Assembly: GCF_016924835.1 (NCBI RefSeq)
Contig: NZ_CP070480.1
Span: 496,001-560,000, forward strand
DNA length: 64,000 bases
Reading direction: 5' to 3'
Source of the DNA: Rothia sp. ZJ932
GTDB taxonomy: Bacteria > Actinomycetota > Actinomycetes > Actinomycetales > Micrococcaceae
The notes below the pieces were generated by a model that worked only from the letters and a program-made list of their open reading frames with translations, had not been told where the DNA came from and made no database searches. Position 1 is the stretch's first letter, and the number at the start of each line of letters is the position of its first letter. Below, piece after piece: positions 37,383-47,027 of the stretch. Position numbers and translations under genes: made by a program.

Positions 37383-37473
37383 GCGCACAAGGTGGCTATG
37401 GTAGCCGCGATGGGTATGGTGCTGGTAGCGGTCTATGCCATAAACTGGTGGGAACTATCCGAGGGAGGATTCC

Positions 37474-37998
37474 ATGTTTTCACGTTTTCTAACATCCTGC
37501 GCTATTGGCTCATCGAAACCACTCACCGGTGCGAACCCCGCCCAAGCGTTGGTGCGCAGCCTCGCCCATTCTTTTAAGTTTTCAGGACGCGCCTCCCGCA
37601 GCGAATACTGGTGGACGAGCGCAGTTTTGTTAGCCGTATCGGCACCCCTTGAAGTATGCGCCGCCAAGCAACGTAGGCGCCGTGCGAAAGAGCTCGGTAA
37701 AGAATATGCCCAGCCCGAACTCACCGCCGAGGGCATACCTGCGCCCGGTGAAATACAGCGGGTTATTCGCCACGACCTCAAACTTGATAGGGAGCTGGCG
37801 ACCCCCTTGAGTCGGGCTCTGACTATTTCATACGTCATCACTGTGGTGCCCACACTGAGCCTGTCGGTACGCAGATTGCACGATACCAACCGCAGCGGCC
37901 ATTGGATGTGGATCAACCTGGTGCCGGTGGCAGGAAGCATCGTGAGCCTTGTACAGTCTTCACAAAAACCTGTGACAGCCGGTAAGCGCTTCGACTAG
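37474..37998 (+). CDS. DUF805 family membrane protein
   Basis: A 174-residue protein of the DUF805 type: FKFSGRASRSEYWW near the start of the domain and the signature RRLHDTNRSGHW near residue 145, with three hydrophobic segments. Function is unknown; family members sit in the inner membrane. An insert of about 50 polar residues between helices 1 and 2 is larger than usual. GGGAGG lies upstream of the ATG. It lies between the hairpin series and menD. Confidence 0.85.
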   Translation: MFSRFLTSCAIGSSKPLTGANPAQALVRSLAHSFKFSGRASRSEYWWTSAVLLAVSAPLEVCAAKQRRRRAKELGKEYAQPELTAEGIPAPGEIQRVIRHDLKLDRELATPLSRALTISYVITVVPTLSLSVRRLHDTNRSGHWMWINLVPVAGSIVSLVQSSQKPVTAGKRFD

Positions 37999-38035
37999 GA
38001 TCAAAAATTTTACAAGGAAACTGATGCCCGAAGCG

Positions 38036-38041
38036 TAGAAT
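38036..38041 (+). promoter_or_regulatory. -10 box of leaderless menD transcript
   Basis: TAGAAT lies six bases before the GTG at 38048 and is identical to the box before menE. Confidence 0.5.
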
Positions 38042-38047
38042 GGGAAG

Positions 38048-39727
38048 GTGATGTCTACACCTTCTGCTCTGATAACCGCGGTTTCTGTTCTTGACTCTTT
38101 AGTGCGCGCTGGCATGAAACACGTGGTGGTTTCACCCGGTTCGCGCTCGGCACCCCTTGCCTACGCCTTAGCTGCCCTAGCGGAAGCGGGGGTTGTGACT
38201 TCACACGTGCGTGTTGATGAACGCAGTGCGGGGTTTACAGCCTTGGGTCTGGCACTGGCGCATGGCAGTCCGGTGGGAATCATCGTGACTAGTGGAACGG
38301 CGGTAGGCAATCTGCTACCCGCTGTGATGGAGGCATACCACAGCGGGGCTCCGCTCGTGGTACTCAGCGCTGACCGTCCGCTACACCTGCGCGGTTCTGG
38401 TGCCAACCAAACCACCCACCAGGCGGGTATTCTCGCGAGCCACTGTCGCGCGTCCGTGGATCTCATTGGCTATCCCGAAGAACCTGCGGGGAAACAGACC
38501 GCTGCGTTCAATGAGTGCTTATCAGCGGTTACGGGTAGAAGCCGCACCCACTGGAACGAACCCTCAGACCATCCCCTCGGACCGGTACATATTAACTGCG
38601 CCTTTGATGTGCCGCTTGTTCCCGATGACGAGATTGCTCAGGTGCTACCGAGGTGGGCTGAAACCCTAGTGGACCTTACGCCCAGCCCGCTGCCGGTGCG
38701 AGAGACTGCCGGTGGCTGGGTGGTAGGGGAGAAGCTACCCCCGCAGAGCTATAAAACCGTGGTGATAGCCGGTGCTAACGCCGGTGATATCGCCCAGAAA
38801 TTTGCCCAAAAACTGGGTCTGCCGCTGCTGGCAGAACCGTCGTCGGGCGCACGTTTTTCGCCCAACGCTGTACGCGCCTACCCGCAGGTGGTCGCCGGGC
38901 ACCTGGGAGCGCAGATAGAAAAAGTAGTGCTCTTTGGGCACCCCACACTCACCCGCCCCATTACCGCTCTGCTGGCTAACTCTGCGGTTGAAGTTGCCCG
39001 CTACGAGGCTCAGCCAGCTAGCTGGCACGAGGGCAACCGTCGCGAACGTGTCGTGGCAGATTTCGCATCACTGGCAGAGTTTGCGGGTAACGGTCATCAG
39101 GTAGCAACATCAAGCGGTGAACCCTGGCTTAATGCTTGGGTGAGCGCAGGATCTGACGCTGCAAGGGTAGCACTAGGTGAAGTTGAGATCTACCGTGCGA
39201 CCGGTGAGCCGAGCGGACGCGCCCAAGCACACGCCGTGGTATTGGATGCCTGGAACAACGCGGTAGAACAGGGCGAGGTTCTGGTAGTGGGTTCTTCGAA
39301 TCTGATTCGCGACCTTGATTTTATTGCTCCTGCCCTCGTGGTGAGCCCCACCGTTTACGCGAACCGCGGGTTAGCGGGCATTGATGGCACCATCGCTACC
39401 GCTACCGGTATTTCTCTGGCACCGCTTGCAGAGGGCAAACCCGCCCAGCCTGTTCACCTGATACTCGGCGACATTACCTTTTTGCACGATGCGTCCTCAC
39501 TGAACATCGGCATGCTAGAGCACAAACCCAAGCTGCGTATTACCGTGTTCAATGATCACGGTGGCGGCATTTTTAGTACCCTCGAACACGGCGCTCTTGC
39601 CCAGAAACCGCAGTTCACTCGTGCGGTTGAGCGCTATTTCACCACCCCTGTTGATGTTGATCTTAAACAGTTAGCGCGGGCGTATAGAAGCTCAGGTATT
39701 GAGGTGACGGTAGTGGATGCCGCCTAG
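38048..39727 (+). CDS. menD: SEPHCHC synthase (2-succinyl-5-enolpyruvyl-6-hydroxy-3-cyclohexene-1-carboxylate synthase)
   Basis: A 559-residue thiamine-diphosphate enzyme, first committed step of menaquinone synthesis. The N-terminal domain has VSPGSRSAPLAYAL and the conserved Glu in RVDERSAGFTALG. The C-terminal domain binds the cofactor (ANRGLAGIDGTIATA, LGDITFLHD, FNDHGGGIF). The length is normal. Start is GTG 38048 or ATG 38051; the -10 spacing favours 38048 as a leaderless start, and GGAAGG would be too close for either. No men gene is in the same operon. Confidence 0.95.
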   Translation: MMSTPSALITAVSVLDSLVRAGMKHVVVSPGSRSAPLAYALAALAEAGVVTSHVRVDERSAGFTALGLALAHGSPVGIIVTSGTAVGNLLPAVMEAYHSGAPLVVLSADRPLHLRGSGANQTTHQAGILASHCRASVDLIGYPEEPAGKQTAAFNECLSAVTGRSRTHWNEPSDHPLGPVHINCAFDVPLVPDDEIAQVLPRWAETLVDLTPSPLPVRETAGGWVVGEKLPPQSYKTVVIAGANAGDIAQKFAQKLGLPLLAEPSSGARFSPNAVRAYPQVVAGHLGAQIEKVVLFGHPTLTRPITALLANSAVEVARYEAQPASWHEGNRRERVVADFASLAEFAGNGHQVATSSGEPWLNAWVSAGSDAARVALGEVEIYRATGEPSGRAQAHAVVLDAWNNAVEQGEVLVVGSSNLIRDLDFIAPALVVSPTVYANRGLAGIDGTIATATGISLAPLAEGKPAQPVHLILGDITFLHDASSLNIGMLEHKPKLRITVFNDHGGGIFSTLEHGALAQKPQFTRAVERYFTTPVDVDLKQLARAYRSSGIEVTVVDAA

Positions 39728-39837
39728 CGCGAGTATTTTGTGCGATAAAACCCTGTACGGTGTGAGGCTCGCGGGTGTAGCGTAAAAGTAAGACCGGTGT
39801 TTCACCGAAATTTTTACCTACCTGAAAGGTTGATACT

Positions 39838-40218
39838 ATGGCAGGCACCCACGAAGGAACAGTGATTAGTTTTCCGCAGCTCACTACTGCGTTTGAGGCG
39901 TTTGAGACTAAACCGCACGCCCAGAAAGTTCTCGATGCCGATGGTGGCAACCTAGTGGTTTTGCAGTTCGCTGCCGGTCAGCTCTGGCGCGAGCACCACA
40001 GCGTTCACCCCATTATTGTGCAGGTACTTGCTGGCAAAGTGCTGTTTAGGGTGCGCGGTGAAGAACTCGAACTGGTGCCGGGCAAGCCCCTGCATCTGAG
40101 CGCTACGTTACTCCACGAGGTTGAGGCGGTTGAAGACTCTACCGTTATGGTGACCATGCTGACCGGTGAAACGCACGAGCCAGCAATTATTAACTGCCCT
40201 GAGTCGCGTACTTTCTAA
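39838..40218 (+). CDS. Cupin domain protein
   Basis: A 126-residue single-domain cupin. The metal motif is partial: LWREHHSVHPIIVQVLAGKVLFRV carries the histidines of motif 1 and HLSATLLHEVEAVEDSTVMV those of motif 2. GAAAGG precedes the ATG. Function could be metal-dependent binding or catalysis of a small molecule; nothing nearby narrows it. Confidence 0.8.
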   Translation: MAGTHEGTVISFPQLTTAFEAFETKPHAQKVLDADGGNLVVLQFAAGQLWREHHSVHPIIVQVLAGKVLFRVRGEELELVPGKPLHLSATLLHEVEAVEDSTVMVTMLTGETHEPAIINCPESRTF

Positions 40219-40234
40219 GACCGCGCGGCAAAAC

Positions 40235-40280
40235 AAAACCCGGCTGCTCTACCTGAAAAAAAGGGGAGCCGCCGGGTTTT
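40235..40280. terminator. Intrinsic terminator between cupin and ABC genes
   Basis: AAAACCCGGC pairs with GCCGGGTTTT, with a secondary GCTC/GGAGC pairing inside. The A/T flanks make it usable in both directions for the convergent genes. Confidence 0.85.
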
Positions 40281-40303
40281 CGTCTGCGGTGCGGTCAGAA
40301 ACC

Positions 40304-41077
40304 TTAGCCGTTGATTTGCGCGCTGGTGGGGTTGAGCACGCGTGAGAGGAAGAGCTGGGTACGCTGGTGCTGCGGGTTTTCGATGACCTGCTGGGCTGTG
40401 CCTTCTTCAACTACTACGCCGCCGTCCATGAAGACGACGCGGTCAGCGACATCGCGGGCAAAAGCCATTTCGTGGGTTACCACAATCATGGTCATACCCT
40501 CCTGTGCCAGCTCGCGCATAATACCCAGTACGTCGCCCACGGTTTCGGGGTCGAGGGCGCTGGTGGGCTCATCGAAGAGCATGAGCTGTGGATTCATGGC
40601 GAGAGCACGGGCGATGGCAACACGCTGTTGCTGACCGCCCGAGAGCTGGTCGGGGTAACGCTCTGCCTTATCAGCCAACCCCACTTTTTCGAGGTTTTTC
40701 AGGGCAATATCGCGTGCGGTAGCTTTATCACGCTTGAGTACCTTAATCTGCGCGACGGTGCAGTTTTCAAGTACTGTCAGGTGTGCGAAAAGATTGAACT
40801 GCTGAAAAACCATGCCTACGCTCTGGCGCATGGTGTTCACATCAACGTTGGGGTTGGTTACTTCGTGCCCGGCAACGGTGATGGTGCCCTGCTGGGGAGT
40901 TTCTAACAGATTGACACAGCGCAACAGGGTTGATTTACCGGAGCCTGAAGGACCAATGAGGCAGACGACCTCGCCGGGGGCTACATCGAGATTGATGCCT
41001 TTGAGAACTTCTACCGGGCCGTAGGATTTGTGGAGATTGTTGATGGTGACTGAAGCCTGGGGTGCGTGGGTGCTCAT
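40304..41077 (-). CDS. Polar amino acid ABC transporter, ATP-binding protein
   Basis: A 257-residue ABC ATPase of the GlnQ type. Walker [10 protein letters not shown], signature LSGGQQQR, Walker [13 protein letters not shown] and an H-loop in VVTHEM are all intact. It energises uptake by the permease encoded directly upstream. It is the third gene of a substrate-binding protein, permease, ATPase operon on the minus strand. Confidence 0.93.
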   Translation of the reverse strand: MSTHAPQASVTINNLHKSYGPVEVLKGINLDVAPGEVVCLIGPSGSGKSTLLRCVNLLETPQQGTITVAGHEVTNPNVDVNTMRQSVGMVFQQFNLFAHLTVLENCTVAQIKVLKRDKATARDIALKNLEKVGLADKAERYPDQLSGGQQQRVAIARALAMNPQLMLFDEPTSALDPETVGDVLGIMRELAQEGMTMIVVTHEMAFARDVADRVVFMDGGVVVEEGTAQQVIENPQHQRTQLFLSRVLNPTSAQING

Positions 41078-41128
41078 AGCTATATTCTTTCGTACCTATG
41101 GAGTCTGTGGAGGTGAAGTGCCGTGGGG

Positions 41129-41926
41129 TTAGGACGCGCGTGAGCGGCTGTTGGTGCGCTTTTCGAAGGTGCGTGCTAGCTGACCCAGGGGTACGGTGAT
41201 GATGAGATAGCAGAAGCCAGCTACGACCAGGGGGGTGAGACCTGCGCCGGAGGCTGAAATGCCCTCGCGACCGAACTTAGCGAGTTCGTACTGGGTGACG
41301 GACATGCCCAGTAGGTAGACCAGGGAGGAGTCTTTGGTGAGCAGGATAACTTCGTTGGTGAGCGGGGGCAGAACGATGCGGAAAGCCTGGGGAATCACAA
41401 TGGTGACCATGGCTCGTGAATGTGACATACCTAAGGATCGGGCTGCTTCTAGCTGACCTTTGGGAACAGCCTGAATACCGGCGCGTAGCACTTCACTGAT
41501 GTAGGCTGCTGCGACCAGTCCGAGGGCGAGCATAACGGTGACGTAGCTGTTGAAACGCACCCCGAAGGCAAGGGGGATGCCGTAGCCAAAGGCGAGAAAG
41601 ACAACCAGGGCGGGCAGACCGCGGAACAGCTCAATGTAGAGGGTTGCCAGCCAGCGGTAGGGGGCAATAGATGAGAGTTTCATCAGTGCCAGAATGATGC
41701 CACCGGTAAGACCCACGATAAAGCCCAGCAGGGTGTAAATCAGGGTGTTTTTCAGCGCGACAGTAATAACCTGCGGAAACTGCTGCGCGATAATCTCGGG
41801 GTTGAACACCGCCCGCGAGAGCGTCTGCCAGTCAGCAACCAGTATCAAAACCAGCGCAAGTACTGCCAAGAGTGCGTACTGGGCGTAGCGCCCGGCAGCT
41901 TGCTTCTGGCGAAGGGTCATAGCCAT
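41129..41926 (-). CDS. Polar amino acid ABC transporter, permease
   Basis: A 265-residue integral membrane protein of the HisM/GlnP type with five or six helices and the coupling motif EAARSLGMSHSRAM, which contacts the ATPase. The gene lies 51 bases before the ATPase gene and 71 bases after the binding-protein gene. One permease gene is present, so it probably works as a homodimer. Confidence 0.93.
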   Translation of the reverse strand: MAMTLRQKQAAGRYAQYALLAVLALVLILVADWQTLSRAVFNPEIIAQQFPQVITVALKNTLIYTLLGFIVGLTGGIILALMKLSSIAPYRWLATLYIELFRGLPALVVFLAFGYGIPLAFGVRFNSYVTVMLALGLVAAAYISEVLRAGIQAVPKGQLEAARSLGMSHSRAMVTIVIPQAFRIVLPPLTNEVILLTKDSSLVYLLGMSVTQYELAKFGREGISASGAGLTPLVVAGFCYLIITVPLGQLARTFEKRTNSRSRAS

Positions 41927-41997
41927 GAAAAGATCCTTAGAAGATAGCAGTTGATGCGATAAGAGCAGACGCTCAGCGCGCGGGAAGCACCTATAAA

Positions 41998-42777
41998 TTA
42001 CTGAGCGTTGTTTTCAAAGCCCAGCCATTGCTGCTGCAGTTCAGTGAGCTTACCTTCATCTTCGAGGCGCTGCAGGGTTTTGTTTGCCGAGTCCAGCAGG
42101 GCGGTGTTTTCGGTGGCTACTGCCGCAGCGATCTTCTCGTCGGTTATGATTTCAGCAGCGAGCTTGAGTGAACTATCGTTGCTCAATGCTTCAGAGATGA
42201 TGGAAACGTTAGCAACCACTGCATCTACCTGACCGGTCTGGAGCGCCTGAACCATCAGACCTGCGTCCTCAAACTGAATGATTTCAGCGCCGGCTTCTTC
42301 GGCAAATTTTTGACCGGAGGTTGCCTGCTGCACGGCAACTTTGATGCCCTTGATATCAGTTTCAGAAGCGATGGGGGAACCGCCGGTGGTCATGATGCCC
42401 ATGTTGTCGTCGAGGTAGGGTTCGGTGAACGCCATGACGGATTTGCGCTCTTCGGTGACGGTGATGCCTGAGAAAGCAATGTCGCACTGCTTGGAGGAGA
42501 GGGACGCGCCTGATTCGATGCCTTCAAAACCGCTGGCGAGGGGCTCAAGTTCGAGACCGAGATCTTTTGCAACCTCAGCGGCGATGTCCATGTCGTAACC
42601 AACGATCTTGCCGTTTTCTTCAAATTCGAAGGGAGCGTAGGGAGGGTTGGTGCAGACGGTGAGCTTACCTTCGGTAATGGGAGCGAAGCTGCCATCGGCT
42701 GCGGTGCCGCCGGTAGCGGTGCAAGCGGTCAGGGTGAAAGCGCCCAGTGCCAGGGTTGAGAGTGCGAGTTTTTTCAT
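41998..42777 (-). CDS. Polar amino acid ABC transporter, substrate-binding lipoprotein
   Basis: A 259-residue extracellular solute-binding protein (SBP_bac_3). The signal peptide ends in the lipobox LTAC, so Cys19 is lipidated. The mature part begins with KLTVCTNPPYAPFEF, a canonical family start, and has the hinge region DIAFSGITVTEER. The ligand is a polar amino acid; which one is not deducible. GGAGAT lies before the ATG, and an AT-rich palindrome lies in its promoter. Confidence 0.93.
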   Translation of the reverse strand: MKKLALSTLALGAFTLTACTATGGTAADGSFAPITEGKLTVCTNPPYAPFEFEENGKIVGYDMDIAAEVAKDLGLELEPLASGFEGIESGASLSSKQCDIAFSGITVTEERKSVMAFTEPYLDDNMGIMTTGGSPIASETDIKGIKVAVQQATSGQKFAEEAGAEIIQFEDAGLMVQALQTGQVDAVVANVSIISEALSNDSSLKLAAEIITDEKIAAAVATENTALLDSANKTLQRLEDEGKLTELQQQWLGFENNAQ

Positions 42778-42799
42778 GGCTATCTCCTATGCATAAATA

Positions 42800-42823
42800 C
42801 TTATATATGTGAATATATATAAG
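42800..42823. promoter_or_regulatory. AT-rich perfect inverted repeat in the ABC operon promoter
   Basis: CTTATATAT and ATATATAAG are perfect 9-base arms around six bases, 23 bases before the start of the binding-protein gene. It is a good candidate operator for the amino-acid uptake operon. Confidence 0.5.
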
Positions 42824-43026
42824 AGAATAGCATAGATATGTGCTATTGGGTATAAATATTCATGTGTGCCGATGTGGTATGCACCTCTTTTTGGTGAGCG
42901 TCATGCTCACTTGTCTGCTCCTGTGAGGTCCTCTTTATAGCACCCAGCCTGCCCACAAAAAGCGCCTATCTTTCAAAAACTTGCGTCTACACGTCCACCG
43001 GTTAGCGCCAGCGCGCGAGAACGTGG

Positions 43027-43032
43027 GACAAT
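43027..43032 (+). promoter_or_regulatory. -10-like box before menG
   Basis: GACAAT lies six bases before the GTG at 43039; no ribosome binding site is seen. Confidence 0.35.
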
Positions 43033-43038
43033 ATCAAA

Positions 43039-43737
43039 GTGAATCGAGCAGACCTCAACAAAAAAACAATCGACATCGCCTCCATGTTTGATGCGGTGGC
43101 GCCCCGCTACGACCTCATGAACGGCATTGCCTCTGGCGGTATGCACCTTTACTGGCGCCGTCAAACCGTTGCAGCGGTTGATGCTCACCCCGGGCAAAAA
43201 GTTCTAGACGTAGCAGCTGGCACCGGTACCTCAGCAGAGCCATTTGCTGATGCCGGTGTTGATGTCATTGCCGCTGATCTTTCTGAAGGCATGCTGGCGG
43301 TGGGTCGCAAGCGTCGCCCCGACATGACTTTTGTGCAAGCTGACGTCACTCAGCTGCCCTTTGGTGACAACGAGTTCGACGCGGTCACAATGTCATACGG
43401 TCTGCGTAACGTCGCTGACTACCCCAAAGCACTGCGCGAGCTCTACCGCGTGACTAAGCCCGGCGGGCGCATTGTGGTCCTGGAATTCTCCACCCCCACC
43501 GTCGCCCCCTTCGCCGCTATCTATAAGCGTTACATCATGAAAGCGATTCCTCCGGTCGCCCGATTCCTCTCATCGAATCCCGAATCCTACGAGTACCTGG
43601 CTGAATCCATCATTGACTGGCCTGCCCAGGACGCTCTTGCCGCCGCTTTTACTGATGCAGGCTGGCAAAACGTCAAGTACCGCAATCTCACCGGCGGTAT
43701 CGTTGCCCTCCACCGAGGCTTCAAACCAGCGTCCTAA
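43039..43737 (+). CDS. menG: Demethylmenaquinone methyltransferase
   Basis: A 232-residue UbiE/MenG SAM-dependent methyltransferase that performs the last step of menaquinone synthesis. Motifs: SAM-binding VLDVAAGTGTSAEPF near residue 56, FDAVTMSYGLRNV near 120 and KPGGRIVVLEFS near 150, with the family N-terminus FDAVAPRYDLMN. A GTG start. It is followed 42 bases later by the polyprenyl diphosphate synthase gene. Confidence 0.96.
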   Translation: MNRADLNKKTIDIASMFDAVAPRYDLMNGIASGGMHLYWRRQTVAAVDAHPGQKVLDVAAGTGTSAEPFADAGVDVIAADLSEGMLAVGRKRRPDMTFVQADVTQLPFGDNEFDAVTMSYGLRNVADYPKALRELYRVTKPGGRIVVLEFSTPTVAPFAAIYKRYIMKAIPPVARFLSSNPESYEYLAESIIDWPAQDALAAAFTDAGWQNVKYRNLTGGIVALHRGFKPAS

Positions 43738-43779
43738 CCATCTGCTTCACTGATAACTCCAAGAGAAAACAGTAAACCC

Positions 43780-44832
43780 GTGACACATACACCCTCATCG
43801 TTCGATTCCTTCTCTATCGCTGATATTAACCTGCCCAAGGGCTTTGAGCTGATTGCTAACGACCCGAAACTGGGACCACAGATTATCGAGTCGTTGGCAG
43901 AAATTGAGCTGCGCTTGGGTAAAGCAATCGAGCAGACCAATCAGCTCGCTGACGTTGCCTCCCGCCACTTGCTCTTAGCCGGTGGTAAGCGAGTGCGCCC
44001 TTTGCTGACCCTGCTTGCAGCAGCTGCCGGTGGGGAAATCAACGATAAGGTGCTTGACGCTGCGGTTGCTGTGGAACTTACTCACCTAGCTACCCTCTAC
44101 CACGATGACGTCATGGACGATGCACCCAAGCGTCGCGGGGTAGATACAGCCCAGACCATCTGGGGTAACTCGGTTGCTATTTTGACGGGGGATCTCATTT
44201 TTGCTCGTGCCTCCCTGATTGTTTCTGAACTGGGCGCCCGTTCTTTGGCTGTTCAGGCGCGCACTTTTGAGCGTCTGGTGTTGGGCCAGCTCTTTGAGAC
44301 GGTCGGCCCGCAGAACGGTGACGACCTCTACAACCATTACATCAAGGTCATTGAGGGTAAGACCGGTTCTCTGATTGCTGCTGCCGGTGAGTTCGGTACT
44401 TCTTTGGCTGGTGCTCCCGAGTCTGCGGTGCAGATGCTTATTCGTTATGGTGAACTGGTGGGTGTCGCTTTTCAGCTGGCTGATGATGTTATTGATATTG
44501 CCGCCGCCGGTACCGTATCGGGTAAGACTCCCGGTACTGATTTGCGTGAGGGTGTGCCCACCCTTCCCACAATTTTGCTGGCGCAGGATGCTGAGAAGGG
44601 CGATGAAGAGGCAGCGCGTATTCTCACGATGATTCAGGGCGATCTCAGTTCTGACGAGGTTTTGCATGAGGCGGTCTCAGCTTTGGCTGTCCACCCCGCC
44701 ACCGCCCGCGCTTGGGATGTTGCCTATCAGTGGGCAGACGATGCGATTGCAGCTATTGAGCCGCTACCCGACTCCACCGCTAAAGAAGCGCTGAAGTCTT
44801 TCGCCCACGCTGTGGTACATCGCGAGGCTTAA
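43780..44832 (+). CDS. Polyprenyl diphosphate synthase
   Basis: A 350-residue long-chain trans-prenyltransferase that makes the menaquinone side chain. The first Asp-rich motif is LYHDDVMDDAPKRRG near residue 107, the second QLADDVIDIAAAG near 235, and GGKRVRP near 68 binds diphosphate. Bulky residues before the first motif that would set chain length are not decisive here. It starts at a GTG and probably forms an operon with menG, supplying the chain that menA attaches. Confidence 0.94.
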   Translation: MTHTPSSFDSFSIADINLPKGFELIANDPKLGPQIIESLAEIELRLGKAIEQTNQLADVASRHLLLAGGKRVRPLLTLLAAAAGGEINDKVLDAAVAVELTHLATLYHDDVMDDAPKRRGVDTAQTIWGNSVAILTGDLIFARASLIVSELGARSLAVQARTFERLVLGQLFETVGPQNGDDLYNHYIKVIEGKTGSLIAAAGEFGTSLAGAPESAVQMLIRYGELVGVAFQLADDVIDIAAAGTVSGKTPGTDLREGVPTLPTILLAQDAEKGDEEAARILTMIQGDLSSDEVLHEAVSALAVHPATARAWDVAYQWADDAIAAIEPLPDSTAKEALKSFAHAVVHREA

Positions 44833-44867
44833 AGCATTTCGGTTGGGCCCACTATTTTTCTCACAAG

Positions 44868-44902
44868 CTCCCCGTACTCTCGCTGAGGGTACGGGGAGTT
44901 TC
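44868..44902 (+). terminator. Intrinsic terminator of the menG operon
   Basis: CTCCCCGTAC pairs with GTACGGGGAG, followed by TTTCTG. Confidence 0.85.
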
Positions 44903-45160
44903 TGTATGCTGTGCCCTTAAGGGTGTCTATTATATGAGACAAACCGGCAGGGGTAGATGAACCTCGCTAAACTCTAACTCAATAAACTCGCGCACCTGAG
45001 CGGTACCACCTTAGCCGTTCACTGCGCACCCGCAGATACGGTTTCACCTGATAATCCCTCACACTGACACCGGTCTTCGAACCCCAACATTTTCGCAGTA
45101 GACAACCAGGAATACTCTTATATACCGGTTGTCTTTATTCATTCGTAAGGATTTTCTTCG
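44903..45160. other. Gap before the NSS transporter
   Basis: No gene seen. AGACAACC (45100-45107) and GGTTGTCT (45127-45134) form perfect 8-base arms 27 bases before the ATG of the transporter. This could be a promoter-proximal operator or a leader hairpin. Confidence 0.45.
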
Positions 45161-46741
45161 ATGGGAAATTCATCGGTTGCAGCACCTCAGAAGCGTGAGA
45201 GCTTCTCGAGTCGCCGCGTCTTTATCTTTGCCGCCATTGGCTCAGCCGTCGGCTTGGGCAACATCTGGCGTTTTCCGTATATCGCCTATGACAACGGTGG
45301 CGGTGCTTTCATGGTGCCCTACCTCGTTGCACTGCTCACCGCAGGTCTGCCCTTCCTCTTCTTCGACTACGCCGTAGGTCACCGCGGACGCGCGTCCTCA
45401 CCCCTAGCTTTCCGCCGCCTGAACCGCAACACCGAGTTCATCGGCTGGTGGCACATGGGCATCAACGCCATTATCGCTATCTACTATGCGGCAATTATTG
45501 CCTGGGCGCTGCGCTATATGCTGTTCTCCTTCAACCACGCGTGGGGCGATGCTCCCGGTGATTTCTTCGCGGGTGACTTCTTGCAGGCTTCTGACCCGGC
45601 TGCCGGTATTACCTTTGATTTTGTGCCGGGCATTTTGATTCCCGTAGTACTCGTGTGGGTTGCCCTGCTGGCGATTATGTCATTGGGTGTGCAGAAGGGT
45701 GTGGGTGCTGCCAACATCATCTTCATCCCCGTACTGATCGTAATGTTCTTGGTGCTGGTCGGTTACTCACTGACCCTCGAAGGCGCTATGGCTGGTTTGG
45801 ATGCTCTCTTTACCCCCAACTGGGCTGCTCTGCTGGATGCTAAGGTATGGGTTGCTGCCTACGGTCAGATTTTCTTCTCCCTTTCCATCGGCTTCGGCAT
45901 CATGATTACGTACTCTTCGTACCTGAAGAGGAAGACCGACCTTACCGGTACCGGCGCTGTGGTTGGCTTTGCGAACTCCAGCTTTGAACTGCTGGCAGGT
46001 ATCGGCGTTTTCGCTGCTCTTGGCTTCATGGCAACTGCCGCCGGTACTGAAGTTTCTGAGGTAGCAACCTCAGGCATTGGTCTTGCCTTCATCGCTTTCC
46101 CCACCATTATTTCTGAAGCGCCCGGCGGCGTTTTGATCGGCGTTCTGTTCTTTGGTTCTCTGCTTTTTGCCGGTATTACTTCGTTGATCTCTATTGTTGA
46201 GGTTATTGTTGCTGGTATTCAGGATAAGTTTGGCGCTTCACGTGTGAAATCAACTGCCGCTGTCATTGTTCCCCTGACCTTGATCTCCACCCTGTTGATG
46301 CCCACCACCTCCGGCCTGTACGTTCTGGACATCATGGATAACTTCGTCAACCAATTCGGTATTCTAGCTGCTGGCTTGGTTTCTATTTTCTTGGTTGCTT
46401 ATGTGGTGCGTGCGCTGCCCGCCCTACGCGATCACTTGAACACTACCGGTTCGCTCAAGGTTGGTCCCCTCTGGATGGTGCTGCTTGCCGGCGTTACCCC
46501 CATCATCTTGGGTTACTCACTGATTAATACTTTTATCGGTCTGCTCAATGAGCCCTACGAGGGTTATCCCGCTCAGCTGATTAATATCTTTGGTTGGGGC
46601 ATGGTTGTACTGCTACTGATTGTAGCCGTCATCATTTCAATGCTGCCCTGGTCTAACCGCTCGCAGGCTGCTCAGCAAGCACCGGCACCTCCCGTTGTCG
46701 GCGGTAAAGTTCAGCACGATACCTACTCACAGGAGGGCTAA
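45161..46741 (+). CDS. Sodium-dependent amino-acid symporter, large subunit (MetP-like, NSS family)
   Basis: A 526-residue neurotransmitter:sodium symporter family protein with about twelve helices. The signature GSAVGLGNIWRFPY near residue 30 is present. The next gene is a MetS-type small subunit, as in the Corynebacterium MetPS methionine/alanine importer, so methionine or alanine uptake is likely. TAAGGA lies upstream of the ATG. Confidence 0.92.
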   Translation: MGNSSVAAPQKRESFSSRRVFIFAAIGSAVGLGNIWRFPYIAYDNGGGAFMVPYLVALLTAGLPFLFFDYAVGHRGRASSPLAFRRLNRNTEFIGWWHMGINAIIAIYYAAIIAWALRYMLFSFNHAWGDAPGDFFAGDFLQASDPAAGITFDFVPGILIPVVLVWVALLAIMSLGVQKGVGAANIIFIPVLIVMFLVLVGYSLTLEGAMAGLDALFTPNWAALLDAKVWVAAYGQIFFSLSIGFGIMITYSSYLKRKTDLTGTGAVVGFANSSFELLAGIGVFAALGFMATAAGTEVSEVATSGIGLAFIAFPTIISEAPGGVLIGVLFFGSLLFAGITSLISIVEVIVAGIQDKFGASRVKSTAAVIVPLTLISTLLMPTTSGLYVLDIMDNFVNQFGILAAGLVSIFLVAYVVRALPALRDHLNTTGSLKVGPLWMVLLAGVTPIILGYSLINTFIGLLNEPYEGYPAQLINIFGWGMVVLLLIVAVIISMLPWSNRSQAAQQAPAPPVVGGKVQHDTYSQEG

Positions 46742-46743
46742 CC

Positions 46744-46884
46744 ATGAGCTCTATTGCACTGATGATGCTGATAGTTTCCATCGTAATGATCTGGGGCGGT
46801 TTGGCTCTTGCCATCGTGAACCTGGTTCGCCACCCCGAAGATCCTGTGGTTTACTCCAGCGCAGACGAACCTGATCACCTCTAA
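46744..46884 (+). CDS. MetS-type small subunit of NSS amino-acid importer
   Basis: A 46-residue protein: one transmembrane helix (about residues 4-28), then RHPEDPVVY and an acidic tail. This is the pattern of MetS, the small subunit required by MetP in Corynebacterium glutamicum. It starts 2 bases after the stop of the large subunit, so the two are cotranslated. It is easily missed because of its size. Confidence 0.9.
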   Translation: MSSIALMMLIVSIVMIWGGLALAIVNLVRHPEDPVVYSSADEPDHL

Positions 46885-46922
46885 CGAGAAGGACAACGCG
46901 CTTTCTTCTCTGCTAGTTGGTT

Positions 46923-46969
46923 AAAAACCTCGGTAGCCTTCCCCTGAGGGGGAGCTACCGAGGTTTTTT
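46923..46969. terminator. Strong intrinsic terminator
   Basis: AAAAACCTCGGTAGC pairs with GCTACCGAGGTTTTTT; it serves the MetPS operon and is symmetric enough to act on the convergent rarD. Confidence 0.92.
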
Positions 46970-47027
46970 CGTAGGATACTGCAATGTGCGTGCCTTGGGG
47001 CTGGTCTTTAACCGTGTGCTGGGTTAC

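Noticed and set aside
42778-43038. Possible riboswitch before the ABC transporter operon
   Set aside because: Only a short AT-rich palindrome is present; no conserved aptamer-like structure could be found by eye.
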